From the NCBI RefSeq assembly GCF_023502395.1, contig NZ_JAMFMB010000012.1:1-64000 (forward strand): 64,000 bases of DNA, in the 5' to 3' direction. Positions 1 through 8,359 of this stretch are shown here, one piece after another. The DNA comes from Ruegeria spongiae. Lineage in GTDB: Bacteria > Pseudomonadota > Alphaproteobacteria > Rhodobacterales > Rhodobacteraceae. The notes under the pieces are model-generated. The model searched no databases, was not told the origin of the DNA, and was given only the letters and a program-made list of their open reading frames with translations. A program made the position numbers and the translations under genes. How positions within the stretch are numbered: the stretch's first letter is position 1; the number at the start of each line of letters is the position of its first letter.

Positions 1-461
1 AGTTGCCTTTCACGCAGACCCTTGTAGATACGGTTGTATGTCGCATTGATCATTGTGATTGAGCCGCAAATACTCGCAACAATAGCTCCGAGATTGAGTG
101 CCACATCTTGAATCGCACTGAGCTCAATGAACCCCGGTGAGGAATATTTGATCTTCTTAATCTCAGGCTGCCGCTTCCTGCCGACAATACGCTTTACGCC
201 ATAGTAAAAGTGGACGGTAGAGAACCCCCCTTTCCAAGGGTAGCGAGCCATTTGCGAAAGCAACCGACCTTGCGTGTCAAAGCCGAGGCTACTGTCTGCA
301 CGAAGGGCGACTAAAGCAAATGCCGCGTAATATGACTGTTCAAAGTTTTTTGAGAATTCACTCAGCTCGTCTAGCTTCCATCTCTTGTCCAATTTGACAA
401 AATATGAGGCAGGATCAGAAAATTGTGTTTGCGGGTCAAACTTATAGTCACCTTCTGCCAA
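1..461 (-). CDS. Unknown protein, 5' part only (runs off left edge)
   Basis: An open frame of about 153 codons continues past the window edge. I chose the TTG at 461-459 as start because an in-frame TGA lies a few codons upstream and an AAGGG lies 8 nt before it. The N-terminus begins MAEGDYKFDPQTQFSD and is hydrophilic. A KYSSPGFIEL segment and a hydrophobic stretch (NLGAIVASICGSITMI) follow near residues 115-140, so a membrane or membrane-associated helix is possible. The frame is visibly AT-richer than the rest of the window, which suggests accessory DNA. I do not recognise the family and assign no function. There is no neighbour on its left to give context. Confidence 0.6.
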   Translation of the reverse strand, partial: MAEGDYKFDPQTQFSDPASYFVKLDKRWKLDELSEFSKNFEQSYYAAFALVALRADSSLGFDTQGRLLSQMARYPWKGGFSTVHFYYGVKRIVGRKRQPEIKKIKYSSPGFIELSAIQDVALNLGAIVASICGSITMINATYNRIYKGLRERQ

Positions 462-890
462 TCCAATTTCCCTTCAATATCAGTAAATCTGGAACAATAT
501 TTAGATTAGCTTGTCAGGTTGCCAAAGGGTTTACAACCCGGGCGAACTTTCAACAGTTGGCAGGATTTGGTGCATAAGTCATAAAATGTGGGCCAATGGC
601 CAGACCCGAGCAAAATCACGGCGCGGAAGTGGTGCTCAAATCCGGTGCGAATTTGCCCTGTCGTGGTCGATACTTTCAAACTTTGCAAAGTCCGTGCCCT
701 GCGCAAAGCGGGAGCCCGGTATATTGCGAAGGCTATGACGAAACAATGCAAGCCTGACAGTCACCCAACCCGCTGTGCCCCCTGTATCAGAGTCGCGCCG
801 GTGACCCAAAAACAAAAAGGGCGTCACGAGTGACGCCCTTCGGAATGTCTAAATCAACCTTTTTGCCCGGCAAGGCAGGCTTGGGTGGTC
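462..890. other. Intergenic gap left of gatB
   Basis: This 429-bp stretch separates the AT-rich unknown gene from gatB. Only short overlapping open frames occur and none has a convincing ribosome site or a recognisable product. Its right end holds the gatB terminator hairpin. The left part would hold the promoter of the unknown gene. I see no direct repeats or integrase remnants. Confidence 0.5.
811..840 (-). terminator. Rho-independent terminator of gatB
   Basis: A perfect 10-bp stem (AAGGGCGTCA / TGACGCCCTT) closes a CGAG loop at 817-840. The A-rich run at 811-818 becomes a U-tract on the minus strand. It lies about 50 bp past the gatB stop, so it most likely ends that transcript. Confidence 0.85.
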
Positions 891-2402
891 TCACCCGCCC
901 AGTTTCTGCGCCACCAACTGGTTCACCGCCTTGGGGTTGGCCTTGCCGCCGGTGGCTTTCATCACCTGACCCACGAACCAGCCCGCCAGTTTCGGGTTCA
1001 CCTTGGCCTTTTCCACCTGCGCCGGGTTGGCGGCGATGATTTCGTCCAGGGCGGCCTCGATGGCGCCGGTATCCGTCACCTGCTTCATGCCGCGCGCGTC
1101 TACGATTTCAGCGGGGTCGCCGCCTGTCGTATAGACGATCTCGAAGAGATCCTTGGCGATCTTGCCCGAGATCGCATCCGAGGCGATCAGGTCGATGATC
1201 CCGCCCAGCTGCGTGGGCGAAACCGGCGAGTCGGTGATCTCGTGGTCTTCTTTCTTGAGCCGCCCGAACAGCTCGTTGATGACCCAGTTCGCGGCCAGCT
1301 TGCCGTTGCGCCCCTGTGCCACCTCTTCGAAATAGGCCGCCGATTCCACCTCGGCCGTCAGCACCGAGGCGTCGTAATCGGTCAGGCCGAAATCCGCGAT
1401 AAAGCGCGCTTTCTTCTCGTCCGGCAGTTCCGGCAGCCCGGCGGCGATGTCATCGACCCAGGCCTGTTCGATCTCCAGCGGCAAAAGATCGGGGTCGGGG
1501 AAGTAGCGGTAATCATGCGCCTCTTCCTTGGAGCGCATCGAGCGCGTCTCACCCTTGTCGGGATCGTACAGGCGCGTTTCCTGATCCACCGTGCCGCCAC
1601 CTTCAACGATGGCGATCTGGCGGCGGGCCTCGACCTCGATGGCTTGCTGGATGAAGCGCATGGAGTTCATGTTCTTGATCTCGCACCGCGTGCCGAGATA
1701 GTCGAAATCCTGGGTTTCCTGATATTTCTCATAAGCGCCCGGCAGGCAAATCGAGACGTTAACGTCCGCCCGCAGGTTGCCGTTCTGCATGTTGCCATCA
1801 CACGTTCCCAGATAGCGCATGATCTGGCGGATCTTGGCGATATAGGCGGCGGCCTCTTCGGGGCCGCGAATGTCGGGGCGGGAGACGATCTCCATCAGGC
1901 AGACACCGGTGCGGTTGAGATCGACAAAGGACATGTTCGGGTCCATGTCGTGGATCGACTTACCCGCGTCCTGCTCCATGTGGATGCGTTCGATCCGCAC
2001 CAGTCGGGCCGTGCCGTCGCCCATCTCGACCAGCACTTCGCCTTCGCCCACGATCGGGTGGTAGAGCTGGCTGATCTGATAGCCCTGCGGCAGGTCGGGG
2101 TAGAAGTAGTTCTTGCGGTCAAAGGCGGACTTCAGGTTGATATCGGCCTTCAGCCCCAACCCGGTGCGCACCGCCTGTTCGATACAATATTCGTTGATCA
2201 CCGGCAGCATGCCCGGCATCGCCGCATCCACGAAGGCCACGTTCGAGTTCGGTTCCGCGCCGAACTGCGTCGAGGCGCCCGAGAACAGCTTGGCATTGGA
2301 TGAGACCTGCGCATGCACCTCTATCCCGATCACCAGTTCCCAATCGTGCTTGGCTCCGGCAATGGTTTTGACTTTGGGCGTGTCGTAGGTCAGGTCCAGC
2401 AT
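891..2402 (-). CDS. gatB: Aspartyl/glutamyl-tRNA(Asn/Gln) amidotransferase subunit B
   Basis: GatB is the tRNA-binding and activating subunit of GatCAB, which converts misacylated Glu-tRNA(Gln) or Asp-tRNA(Asn) to the amide form with ammonia from GatA. The 503 residues match the usual length. GIEVHAQV near residue 26 and the [16 protein letters not shown] block near residue 98 are GatB hallmarks, and the C-terminal YqeY-like tail ends in [13 protein letters not shown] near residues 475-490. The start ATG is followed by [11 protein letters not shown]. gatA and gatC are not in the window, which is common in alphaproteobacteria. A strong terminator follows the gene. Confidence 0.97.
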   Translation of the reverse strand: MLDLTYDTPKVKTIAGAKHDWELVIGIEVHAQVSSNAKLFSGASTQFGAEPNSNVAFVDAAMPGMLPVINEYCIEQAVRTGLGLKADINLKSAFDRKNYFYPDLPQGYQISQLYHPIVGEGEVLVEMGDGTARLVRIERIHMEQDAGKSIHDMDPNMSFVDLNRTGVCLMEIVSRPDIRGPEEAAAYIAKIRQIMRYLGTCDGNMQNGNLRADVNVSICLPGAYEKYQETQDFDYLGTRCEIKNMNSMRFIQQAIEVEARRQIAIVEGGGTVDQETRLYDPDKGETRSMRSKEEAHDYRYFPDPDLLPLEIEQAWVDDIAAGLPELPDEKKARFIADFGLTDYDASVLTAEVESAAYFEEVAQGRNGKLAANWVINELFGRLKKEDHEITDSPVSPTQLGGIIDLIASDAISGKIAKDLFEIVYTTGGDPAEIVDARGMKQVTDTGAIEAALDEIIAANPAQVEKAKVNPKLAGWFVGQVMKATGGKANPKAVNQLVAQKLGG

Positions 2403-2490
2403 GGGGGCGCCTCATGTCCGTATCAGGTTCGACCCGCCTTCTAGGCCCGGCTCGGGTCGTGGGCAAGAGGCAATGCAGTGCGCGGCGGCT

Positions 2491-3762
2491 TCAGAGCGCC
2501 TCCAGCCGCAGCCCGTCAGGGGTGAAGGTGACCCGCTGGCCCTGACGGATTTCATCGGCAAACAGCGCTGAAAGGCAGCGCAGCGCATCCGCCCGCCCGC
2601 GCGAGGCGAACTGACGGGACGAGCGCACATGCAGATTGTTGACGAACCGATCCGAGGCATGGGCCCAGATCAGCGGGTGGATCTCGGTCAGGTGGTCGCG
2701 GATCAGCCAGTCGGCGGCGGCCGCGATCCGGGCGCGATTATCGCGACCCGGATCGTTCCCACCGGCCCCACCGGGCAGAGCAACACAGCAAAAGGCGGTC
2801 AGCAGATTGACCATCTCCTGATCGGGGCGGGCGCGCAGGATATCGCGCAGCCCGTCGAGAAAAAAGGGCACATCCACTCGCGCACAGGCCCCGGCATCCA
2901 GCACGATGGCGTCGAAATAGACCCAGGCATAGCCGCCGGCCCCCCACATGAACTGGGTGCGGACGGCGGTCCGGCGGGCCTCAAGTTCCAGCGCGCCGTA
3001 GCTGCCGAACCAGCGCGGCAGCATGTGATTGCCCAGCGCCCGCATATGGCGCGGGTTTTCCGGTGCCAGATCGATCAGCGTCTCATACTCGTCAGCGACG
3101 GCCAGGGCGCCATCGCTGCCGCCCGCGCGCGCGGCACAACCGGCTGCCAGCAGGGCCGGGCTTTGCAGGGTTGCGCCGCACTGGCGTGACAGCAGCGTTC
3201 GGGCGCGGTCGAAATGGGCGTTGGCGCGCCTTTCATGCCGGGGCGGGGTTGCCTCGGGCCAGCCCTGGCCGCGCCAGGCCCAGCCCAGATCGATATGGGT
3301 GAGCGCCACCACCAGCGCGATCATCGGGTCGCCCTGATGGTCCTGCAAGGCGGCCTCAAACCCCATCACGCCGTCCAGCAGCAGGTTTTCATCATCCGCG
3401 CTCTCCGAGGTCAACGCTTGCTCGACGCTCTCGACCACATCGGCGCGGGCCCCGAACGCCAGCAGGTCGACCGAGGGCAACCCGCCTTGCGTGCTGTCGC
3501 GCTGCGCCTCGGCCTGTCGCATCGCATGTGCCAGATCACCCCAGCGCTCTTGACGCACCAGAAACCGGCCGCGTTCCCGGATCAGGTCAGCCTCGCATTC
3601 TTCCAGCGCGCGCTCGTTCACGGGGATGTTCAGCCGGTCCTCGGCGACGAGCGCAGCGGGCACGCTCAGCCGTCTGACACGCGGGGATTTGGGCGCTTGT
3701 GCCTGCCGTCGCGGCGCCAGCGATCTCAGCCGATTTGCGATCGGTGCAATTCGTTTCAACAT
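2491..3762 (-). CDS. Hypothetical protein, helical/TPR-like, unknown function
   Basis: A 423-residue protein starting MLKRIAPIANRLRSL. The ATG at 3762 was preferred over an upstream in-frame start because AGGA lies about 7 nt before it. The first 40 residues are basic and proline-rich. The rest is alanine/leucine-rich and helical, with repeated Trp-containing segments that look TPR-like but do not give a clean repeat. I see no signal peptide, membrane segment or catalytic motif. Codon usage matches its neighbours. It sits alone, 88 bp upstream of gatB in the same direction. I do not recognise the function. Confidence 0.75.
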   Translation of the reverse strand: MLKRIAPIANRLRSLAPRRQAQAPKSPRVRRLSVPAALVAEDRLNIPVNERALEECEADLIRERGRFLVRQERWGDLAHAMRQAEAQRDSTQGGLPSVDLLAFGARADVVESVEQALTSESADDENLLLDGVMGFEAALQDHQGDPMIALVVALTHIDLGWAWRGQGWPEATPPRHERRANAHFDRARTLLSRQCGATLQSPALLAAGCAARAGGSDGALAVADEYETLIDLAPENPRHMRALGNHMLPRWFGSYGALELEARRTAVRTQFMWGAGGYAWVYFDAIVLDAGACARVDVPFFLDGLRDILRARPDQEMVNLLTAFCCVALPGGAGGNDPGRDNRARIAAAADWLIRDHLTEIHPLIWAHASDRFVNNLHVRSSRQFASRGRADALRCLSALFADEIRQGQRVTFTPDGLRLEAL

Positions 3763-3901
3763 TCTCTGTCCTGCTCGCGTCTTTTTGTTCCTGACGCTGA
3801 ATCTGCGCAGGGTTTGAGGCACAAACGTGGCCCGGAAGCGACCGAGAGGGACAGGTTTTGGGGTAATCTAAGGGTGCCGTTCCGGCATCCGCATCAATCC
3901 G

Positions 3902-4333
3902 TCAAAAGATCGCGAAATGATGCCGTTCCACGTGCAATCCGGCATGCTTCAGGCGGGCTTCGAAATCGCGATGCGGCGGCAGGCACTCATGGGGCAGGCG
4001 CAGTTTGCGGTCACTTTGCAGGATCAGCGTGACCCGCACCGACAGGTCCCAGCGGGTATCAAATCGCACGGTCTTGATGTCACCAAGGGCCATGTCGCGG
4101 CTGAGCGTGCCGGTGAACCAGCGCAACTCCTGCGCGGTCAGGCTCAGCCCCGCGCGCCGGTCGGTCAGGAATTCGTAAACCGCAGGCAAGGTGCAGAGCA
4201 CGGCAAGAGCCGCGATCCACCAGACCAGGTCGATGGTAATCAGCCCCACCAGCAGCAGGGCGTAGACCGCGCCCAGAATGATCAGCGCGCGCCAACTGCG
4301 GCTGCGGTGATGATATTGGAACGCCTCCATCAC
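3902..4333 (-). CDS. Small two-helix membrane protein, unknown function
   Basis: A 143-residue protein with a short basic N-terminus and two adjacent membrane helices at about residues 15-35 and 38-56 (ALIILGAVYALLLVGLI and WWIAALAVLCTLPAVY). A soluble C-terminal domain of about 85 residues follows. Its strand-rich pattern (LSLTAQELRWFTG, IKTVRFDTRWDLSVRVTLIL) resembles PH-like bacterial membrane domains, though I cannot confirm this. Its start overlaps the stop of the upstream SDR gene by 4 bp, so the two are probably translationally coupled. No function is assigned. Confidence 0.75.
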   Translation of the reverse strand: MMEAFQYHHRSRSWRALIILGAVYALLLVGLITIDLVWWIAALAVLCTLPAVYEFLTDRRAGLSLTAQELRWFTGTLSRDMALGDIKTVRFDTRWDLSVRVTLILQSDRKLRLPHECLPPHRDFEARLKHAGLHVERHHFAIF

Positions 4334-5070
4334 CGCCCGCCCGTGACATCCAGCGTGGTGCCGGTGATGTAAGAGGCCTTGTCCGAGAGCAGAAACAGGA
4401 TCGCCTCGGCCACATCCGTGACCGTGCCCGCGCGTTTGAGCGGCAGTGAGCCGCCGATCCGGTGCGCGCGGTCGGGGTCGCCACCCTTGGCGTGGATCTC
4501 GGTGTCGATAAAGCCGGGTCGCACCGCGTTGATGCGGATGCGCTCGCCAGCCATCTCGTCGGCAAAGCCCTTGGTAAAGGTGTCGATGGCGGCCTTGGAG
4601 GCGGCGTAATCGACATATTCATTGGCCGAGCCCAGCCGCGCCGCGCCCGAGGACAGGTTGACCACTGCGCCGCCCCGGCCACCGGCCTGCATGCGTTTGA
4701 CCGCTTCGCTGGCCACCAGGATCGCGCCGATCACGTTCACATCGAAGATGCGCCGCAGCCTTGCGTGGGTCACCTCGGTCATGCGGATATGCAGATCGAC
4801 GATGCCCGCGTTGTTCACCAGCGCGTCGAGCTGCGGAAAGGCCGCATCGAGCGTGGCGAATATCTGTTCGATCTGCACCGGGTCACTGACATCGCCGGGG
4901 CAGAGCACCACCGTTGCACCCGCAGCGCGCGCCGCTTTGGCAACCGCCTCGGCGCTTTCATGATCCTGCCGGTAGTTCAGGGCCAGATCATAGCCCCGCA
5001 TGGCGGCCAGCCGCGCGGTTTCGGCCCCGATCCCGGCGCTGGCCCCGGTGATGAGCAGCGTGCGGCGCAT
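4330..5070 (-). CDS. Short-chain dehydrogenase/reductase (SDR)
   Basis: A classical SDR of 246 residues, the normal length. The Rossmann cofactor motif TGASAGIG is at residues 8-15, NNAG at 86-89, a catalytic serine at about 140 and the YxxxK pair at Tyr155/Lys159. The PG motif (VRPGFIDTE) and the C-terminal TGTTLDVTGG, typical of 3-oxoacyl-ACP-reductase-like SDRs, are present. The cofactor is likely NADP(H). The substrate cannot be read from the sequence. The stop lies 3 bp past pepN's reading direction and the downstream membrane protein overlaps by 4 bp, so pepN, this gene and the membrane gene may be co-transcribed. Confidence 0.9.
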   Translation of the reverse strand: MRRTLLITGASAGIGAETARLAAMRGYDLALNYRQDHESAEAVAKAARAAGATVVLCPGDVSDPVQIEQIFATLDAAFPQLDALVNNAGIVDLHIRMTEVTHARLRRIFDVNVIGAILVASEAVKRMQAGGRGGAVVNLSSGAARLGSANEYVDYAASKAAIDTFTKGFADEMAGERIRINAVRPGFIDTEIHAKGGDPDRAHRIGGSLPLKRAGTVTDVAEAILFLLSDKASYITGTTLDVTGGR

Positions 5071-5073
5071 CGC

Positions 5074-7626
5074 TCAGGCGTCCAGAATGCGGCTGACCAT
5101 CTCGGTCGTGTCGCGGGACAACTCGGGCGTGGCCGCGATGCGTTCAAGCTGTGCCCGGATCAGCGCCTGCCGGTCGGCATCATAGCGTTTCCAGGTCTGG
5201 AAGGCCGAACACATCCGCGCCGTGGTCTGCGGGTTCACCGGATCAAGCCGGATCAGCCAATCCGCCAGCAGCGCATAAGATGTGCCATCGCCATGGTGAA
5301 AGCCTGCATGGTTCATCGCCAGCGGCCCCAGGACCGAACGGAACCGGTTCGGCGTCTTCCAATGGAAGTCGGGATGCCCGGTCAGCTTTTGCGCCACCGC
5401 GCAGGTTTGGTCGGGTTCGGCCAGCGAGACCTGCAGGCCGAACCATTTGTCGATCACCAGCCGGTCGGCCTGCCATTGGTCATAAAACGCCGCGAGTTCC
5501 TCTTGCCCCTTGCCCGCCCGCAGCAACGCACCCAGCGAAGAAAGCTGCAGGGTCATATTGTCGGATTTGGCGTATTCGCTGGCGGCAAGCTCTCCGCCAT
5601 CAAGTCGGGTGGTCATCGAGAGCACCACGCTGCCCAGCGACCGTTTGCCCGACTGTTCGGCATCGGGGCGGTAGCTGGCATCGACGCGCATCTGGCTGTG
5701 CAGCCGCGGCAGCAGGTCCTGCGCGTGCTGCGCCATTGCCTGTTTCAGCGTCTCGCTTGCCCGCCAGATCGCCATCGGGTCGGGGATGAGGCCGCGATCG
5801 GCCAAGACACCTGCCAATTCCGATTGCGTCGGCAGCCCCGCCATCAGCGCGCGATAGGCCGGGTCAAGATCATCGTTTCGCAATACGCTGAGGACGCCGT
5901 CCAGATAATCACCCCCCGGTGTTTTACCATCGGTGATCATGCCGATCAGTGTCTCTGTGGCCAGCACCCGAGCCGCGCTCCAGCGGTTGAAAGGATCGGT
6001 GTCATGGGCCAGCAGAAAGGCCTGCGCATCGCGGCTGACACCATGCTCCAGAATGACCGGGGCGGAAAACTCGCGCAGGATCGAGGCGGTGGGTTTCGCG
6101 GCGAGACCGTCAAAACGGAATGTCTGGCGGGCCTCGGTCAGTTCCAGCGTCTGCGTCTCGCGCACCTCATCGCCATCGGGGCCGAGCAGGCCGACCGCGA
6201 CGGGGATATGCATCGGCTGCTTGTCCACCTGACCGGGCGAGTCGGGAAGGCTCTGCGAGAGTGTGAGGGAATAGGTGCCATCCCCCCAATCCTCTTCGAC
6301 CTTCACGCGCGGGGTGCCCGCCTGCGAATACCAGAGCTTGAACTGGCTCAACTCGCGACCGGTCACATCCTCGAACACTTTCAGCCAGTCTTCGATGGTG
6401 CAGGCCTGCCCGTCATGGCGCGCGAAATAGAGATCCAGCGCCTCGGCATAAGCCTGATCGCCCACCAGCCGTTTGAGCATGCCGATCACTTCGGCGCCTT
6501 TTTCATAAACGGTGGCGGTGTAGAAATTGTTGATCTCCTGAAAGCTCTCGGGGCGGACCGGGTGGGCGAGGGGGCCGTTATCCTCGGGGAACTGCCGCGC
6601 GCGCAGGTCGATCACATCGCCGATCCGTTTCACCGGCGCGCTGCGCACATCCGATGTGAACTGCGCGTCGCGGAAGACCGTCAGCCCCTCTTTCAGGCAG
6701 AGCTGGAACCAGTCGCGGCAGGTGATGCGGTTGCCGGTCCAGTTGTGGAAATACTCATGCGCGATGATCGCCTCGATCCGTTCGAAATTGGCATCCGTCG
6801 CGGTCTCCGGGCTGGCCAGAACGGCGGAGGAGTTGAAGACGTTCAGCCCCTTGTTTTCCATCGCGCCCATGTTGAAATCGTCCACGGCGACGATGTTGAA
6901 CACATCGAGGTCATACTCGCGGCCATAGACATCCTCATCCCATTTCATCGAGCGTTTCAGCGCGTCCATGCCAAAGGCGCATTTGCCCTCATCGCCGGGG
7001 CGGACATAAAGGTTCAGGTCCACCTCGCGCCCCGAGACGGTGGTGAAGTGATCGGAATGAGCCACCAGATCGCCCGCCACCAGCGCAAAGAGATAGGCAG
7101 GCTTGGGCCAGGGGTCGTGCCATTCAGCAAAGCCCTCGCCGCTGTCGGTCGGGTTGCCATTGGACAAGAGGACCGGAAGATCGCCGTTCACCCGTACGGT
7201 GAAGGTGGACATCACATCGGGGCGGTCGGGGTAATAGGTGATCTTGCGGAACCCTTCGGCCTCGCATTGGGTGCAATACATGCCGTTGGACATGTATAGC
7301 CCTTCGAGGGCTGTGTTGTTTGCCGGGTCGATCTCGACCTCGGCCTCGAAGGTGAACGCACCATCAGGAACATCGCAGGTGAGGCCGGTTTCGGTCAGGG
7401 TCGGCGTGATTTCCTGGCCGTCGATAGCGGCGCGGATCAGCTTCAGTTGCTCGCCATGCAGGAAGAAGTCGGGGTGTTCAGCATCCGGTTTCGCGGCGAA
7501 ACGGATTCGGCTGGTCACCCGGGTGGCGTTCGGAGCAAGATCAAAGATCAGGTTAACCTCGCGCACGTCAAAGCCGAATGGCGCATAGTCCTTGAGGTAG
7601 ATTGTCTGAGGTGCTGCGTCTCGCAT
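5074..7626 (-). CDS. pepN: Aminopeptidase N (M1 family)
   Basis: Zinc metallopeptidase of the M1 family, 850 residues, close to the roughly 870 of E. coli PepN. The exopeptidase motif GAMEN is at 254-258. The zinc site HEYFH is at 290-294 with the third ligand Glu313 in the LKEGLTVF segment. The fold ends in the DUF3458-type C-terminal domain typical of bacterial PepN. I chose the ATG at 7626 over one 57 bp upstream because AAGGGCG precedes it at good spacing. It acts in the cytoplasm, trimming peptides from the N-terminus. The gene is divergent from a lipoprotein gene and followed closely by the SDR gene. Confidence 0.96.
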   Translation of the reverse strand: MRDAAPQTIYLKDYAPFGFDVREVNLIFDLAPNATRVTSRIRFAAKPDAEHPDFFLHGEQLKLIRAAIDGQEITPTLTETGLTCDVPDGAFTFEAEVEIDPANNTALEGLYMSNGMYCTQCEAEGFRKITYYPDRPDVMSTFTVRVNGDLPVLLSNGNPTDSGEGFAEWHDPWPKPAYLFALVAGDLVAHSDHFTTVSGREVDLNLYVRPGDEGKCAFGMDALKRSMKWDEDVYGREYDLDVFNIVAVDDFNMGAMENKGLNVFNSSAVLASPETATDANFERIEAIIAHEYFHNWTGNRITCRDWFQLCLKEGLTVFRDAQFTSDVRSAPVKRIGDVIDLRARQFPEDNGPLAHPVRPESFQEINNFYTATVYEKGAEVIGMLKRLVGDQAYAEALDLYFARHDGQACTIEDWLKVFEDVTGRELSQFKLWYSQAGTPRVKVEEDWGDGTYSLTLSQSLPDSPGQVDKQPMHIPVAVGLLGPDGDEVRETQTLELTEARQTFRFDGLAAKPTASILREFSAPVILEHGVSRDAQAFLLAHDTDPFNRWSAARVLATETLIGMITDGKTPGGDYLDGVLSVLRNDDLDPAYRALMAGLPTQSELAGVLADRGLIPDPMAIWRASETLKQAMAQHAQDLLPRLHSQMRVDASYRPDAEQSGKRSLGSVVLSMTTRLDGGELAASEYAKSDNMTLQLSSLGALLRAGKGQEELAAFYDQWQADRLVIDKWFGLQVSLAEPDQTCAVAQKLTGHPDFHWKTPNRFRSVLGPLAMNHAGFHHGDGTSYALLADWLIRLDPVNPQTTARMCSAFQTWKRYDADRQALIRAQLERIAATPELSRDTTEMVSRILDA

Positions 7627-7877
7627 GGCGCGTTCGCCCTTCTTTCTGGTTTTCGTTGGCGCCATTGTGGCGGGCGGTCTCAAAGTGACCGCACGTCATG
7701 CGCGACTATAGTGCAAAACAATCCATTCAGAATTGATCTCTTCAGCAGAAGTTTGTCAGAACTCACCCCGACACGCTTTTGTGTCGAACAAATAGCGCTC
7801 TGGGATTGCGATGATCAAGGGCGCGCAAATGAAAACCGGCGACAGGAATAGAATGACGCCGGAACGAAGGGTTACAA
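7627..7877. promoter_or_regulatory. Divergent promoter region, pepN / lipoprotein
   Basis: A 251-bp spacer between divergently oriented genes, AT-richer than its flanks around 7705-7800. It must hold both promoters. I do not see a clear operator. A short imperfect dyad is formed by CGACACGC and GTGTCG near 7767-7786. Confidence 0.4.
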
Positions 7878-8198
7878 ATGGTACTGAACAAATTGAAACA
7901 TCTGGCGCTGGTCGGTGCGTTGGTGCTGTCCGGGTGTGTGTCGCCGGATGTGGTGCAGCGCAACAACATCGGCGACACCAAGTTGAGCTGCGATGAAATT
8001 CACAATCAGATCGCGCAACTGGACGCGATCCGGGCGGAGGCGCGCAAGGGCCAAACGGTCTCGGGCCAGAATGTCGCGGCCGCCTTGCTGTTCTGGCCTG
8101 CGGTTATCGGCAATTATTCCAACGCGAGCGAAGCTCTGAAAGCGGCTGATGCGCGGCACGAAGTTCTGGTGTCGCTGAGCCGCAAACGGGGCTGTTAA
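7878..8198 (+). CDS. Small lipoprotein, unknown function
   Basis: A 106-residue precursor with a lipoprotein signal: basic start (MVLNKLKH), hydrophobic core and the lipobox LSGC with the lipidated Cys at residue 20. The mature part is about 86 residues with a cysteine near residue 37 and a C-terminal cysteine, which could form a disulphide. A hydrophobic stretch, AAALLFWPAVIGNY, lies near residues 68-81. The layout resembles small lipoproteins common in Rhodobacteraceae whose role is not known. The gene is alone, followed by a hairpin at 8218-8249. Confidence 0.85.
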   Translation: MVLNKLKHLALVGALVLSGCVSPDVVQRNNIGDTKLSCDEIHNQIAQLDAIRAEARKGQTVSGQNVAAALLFWPAVIGNYSNASEALKAADARHEVLVSLSRKRGC

Positions 8199-8217
8199 GC
8201 GCCGCGTGCACAAACGC

Positions 8218-8249
8218 CACCGATCCGCCTTGGGGAGGTTGGATCGGTG
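8218..8249 (+). terminator. Hairpin after the lipoprotein gene
   Basis: A perfect 9-bp stem, CACCGATCC / GGATCGGTG, with a 14-nt loop. There is no U-tract, so it may be a weak or Rho-assisted terminator or an mRNA 3' stabiliser. Confidence 0.5.
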
Positions 8250-8359
8250 CCGGACCTTCTGAATGCCAGAATAAGACGACTTTCTTTACACGTGTTGCCT
8301 ATCGGAAACTTATTCCTTAGATCAAAGCGGCCAGAAAACATGACCAATCGGAGGGCAGA

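Noticed and set aside
4462-7299. A 945-codon open frame antisense to pepN and the SDR gene
   Set aside because: It mirrors the codon structure of a strong gene on the other strand, has biased Arg/Gly/His composition and no family motifs. Such antisense frames are expected at this GC content.
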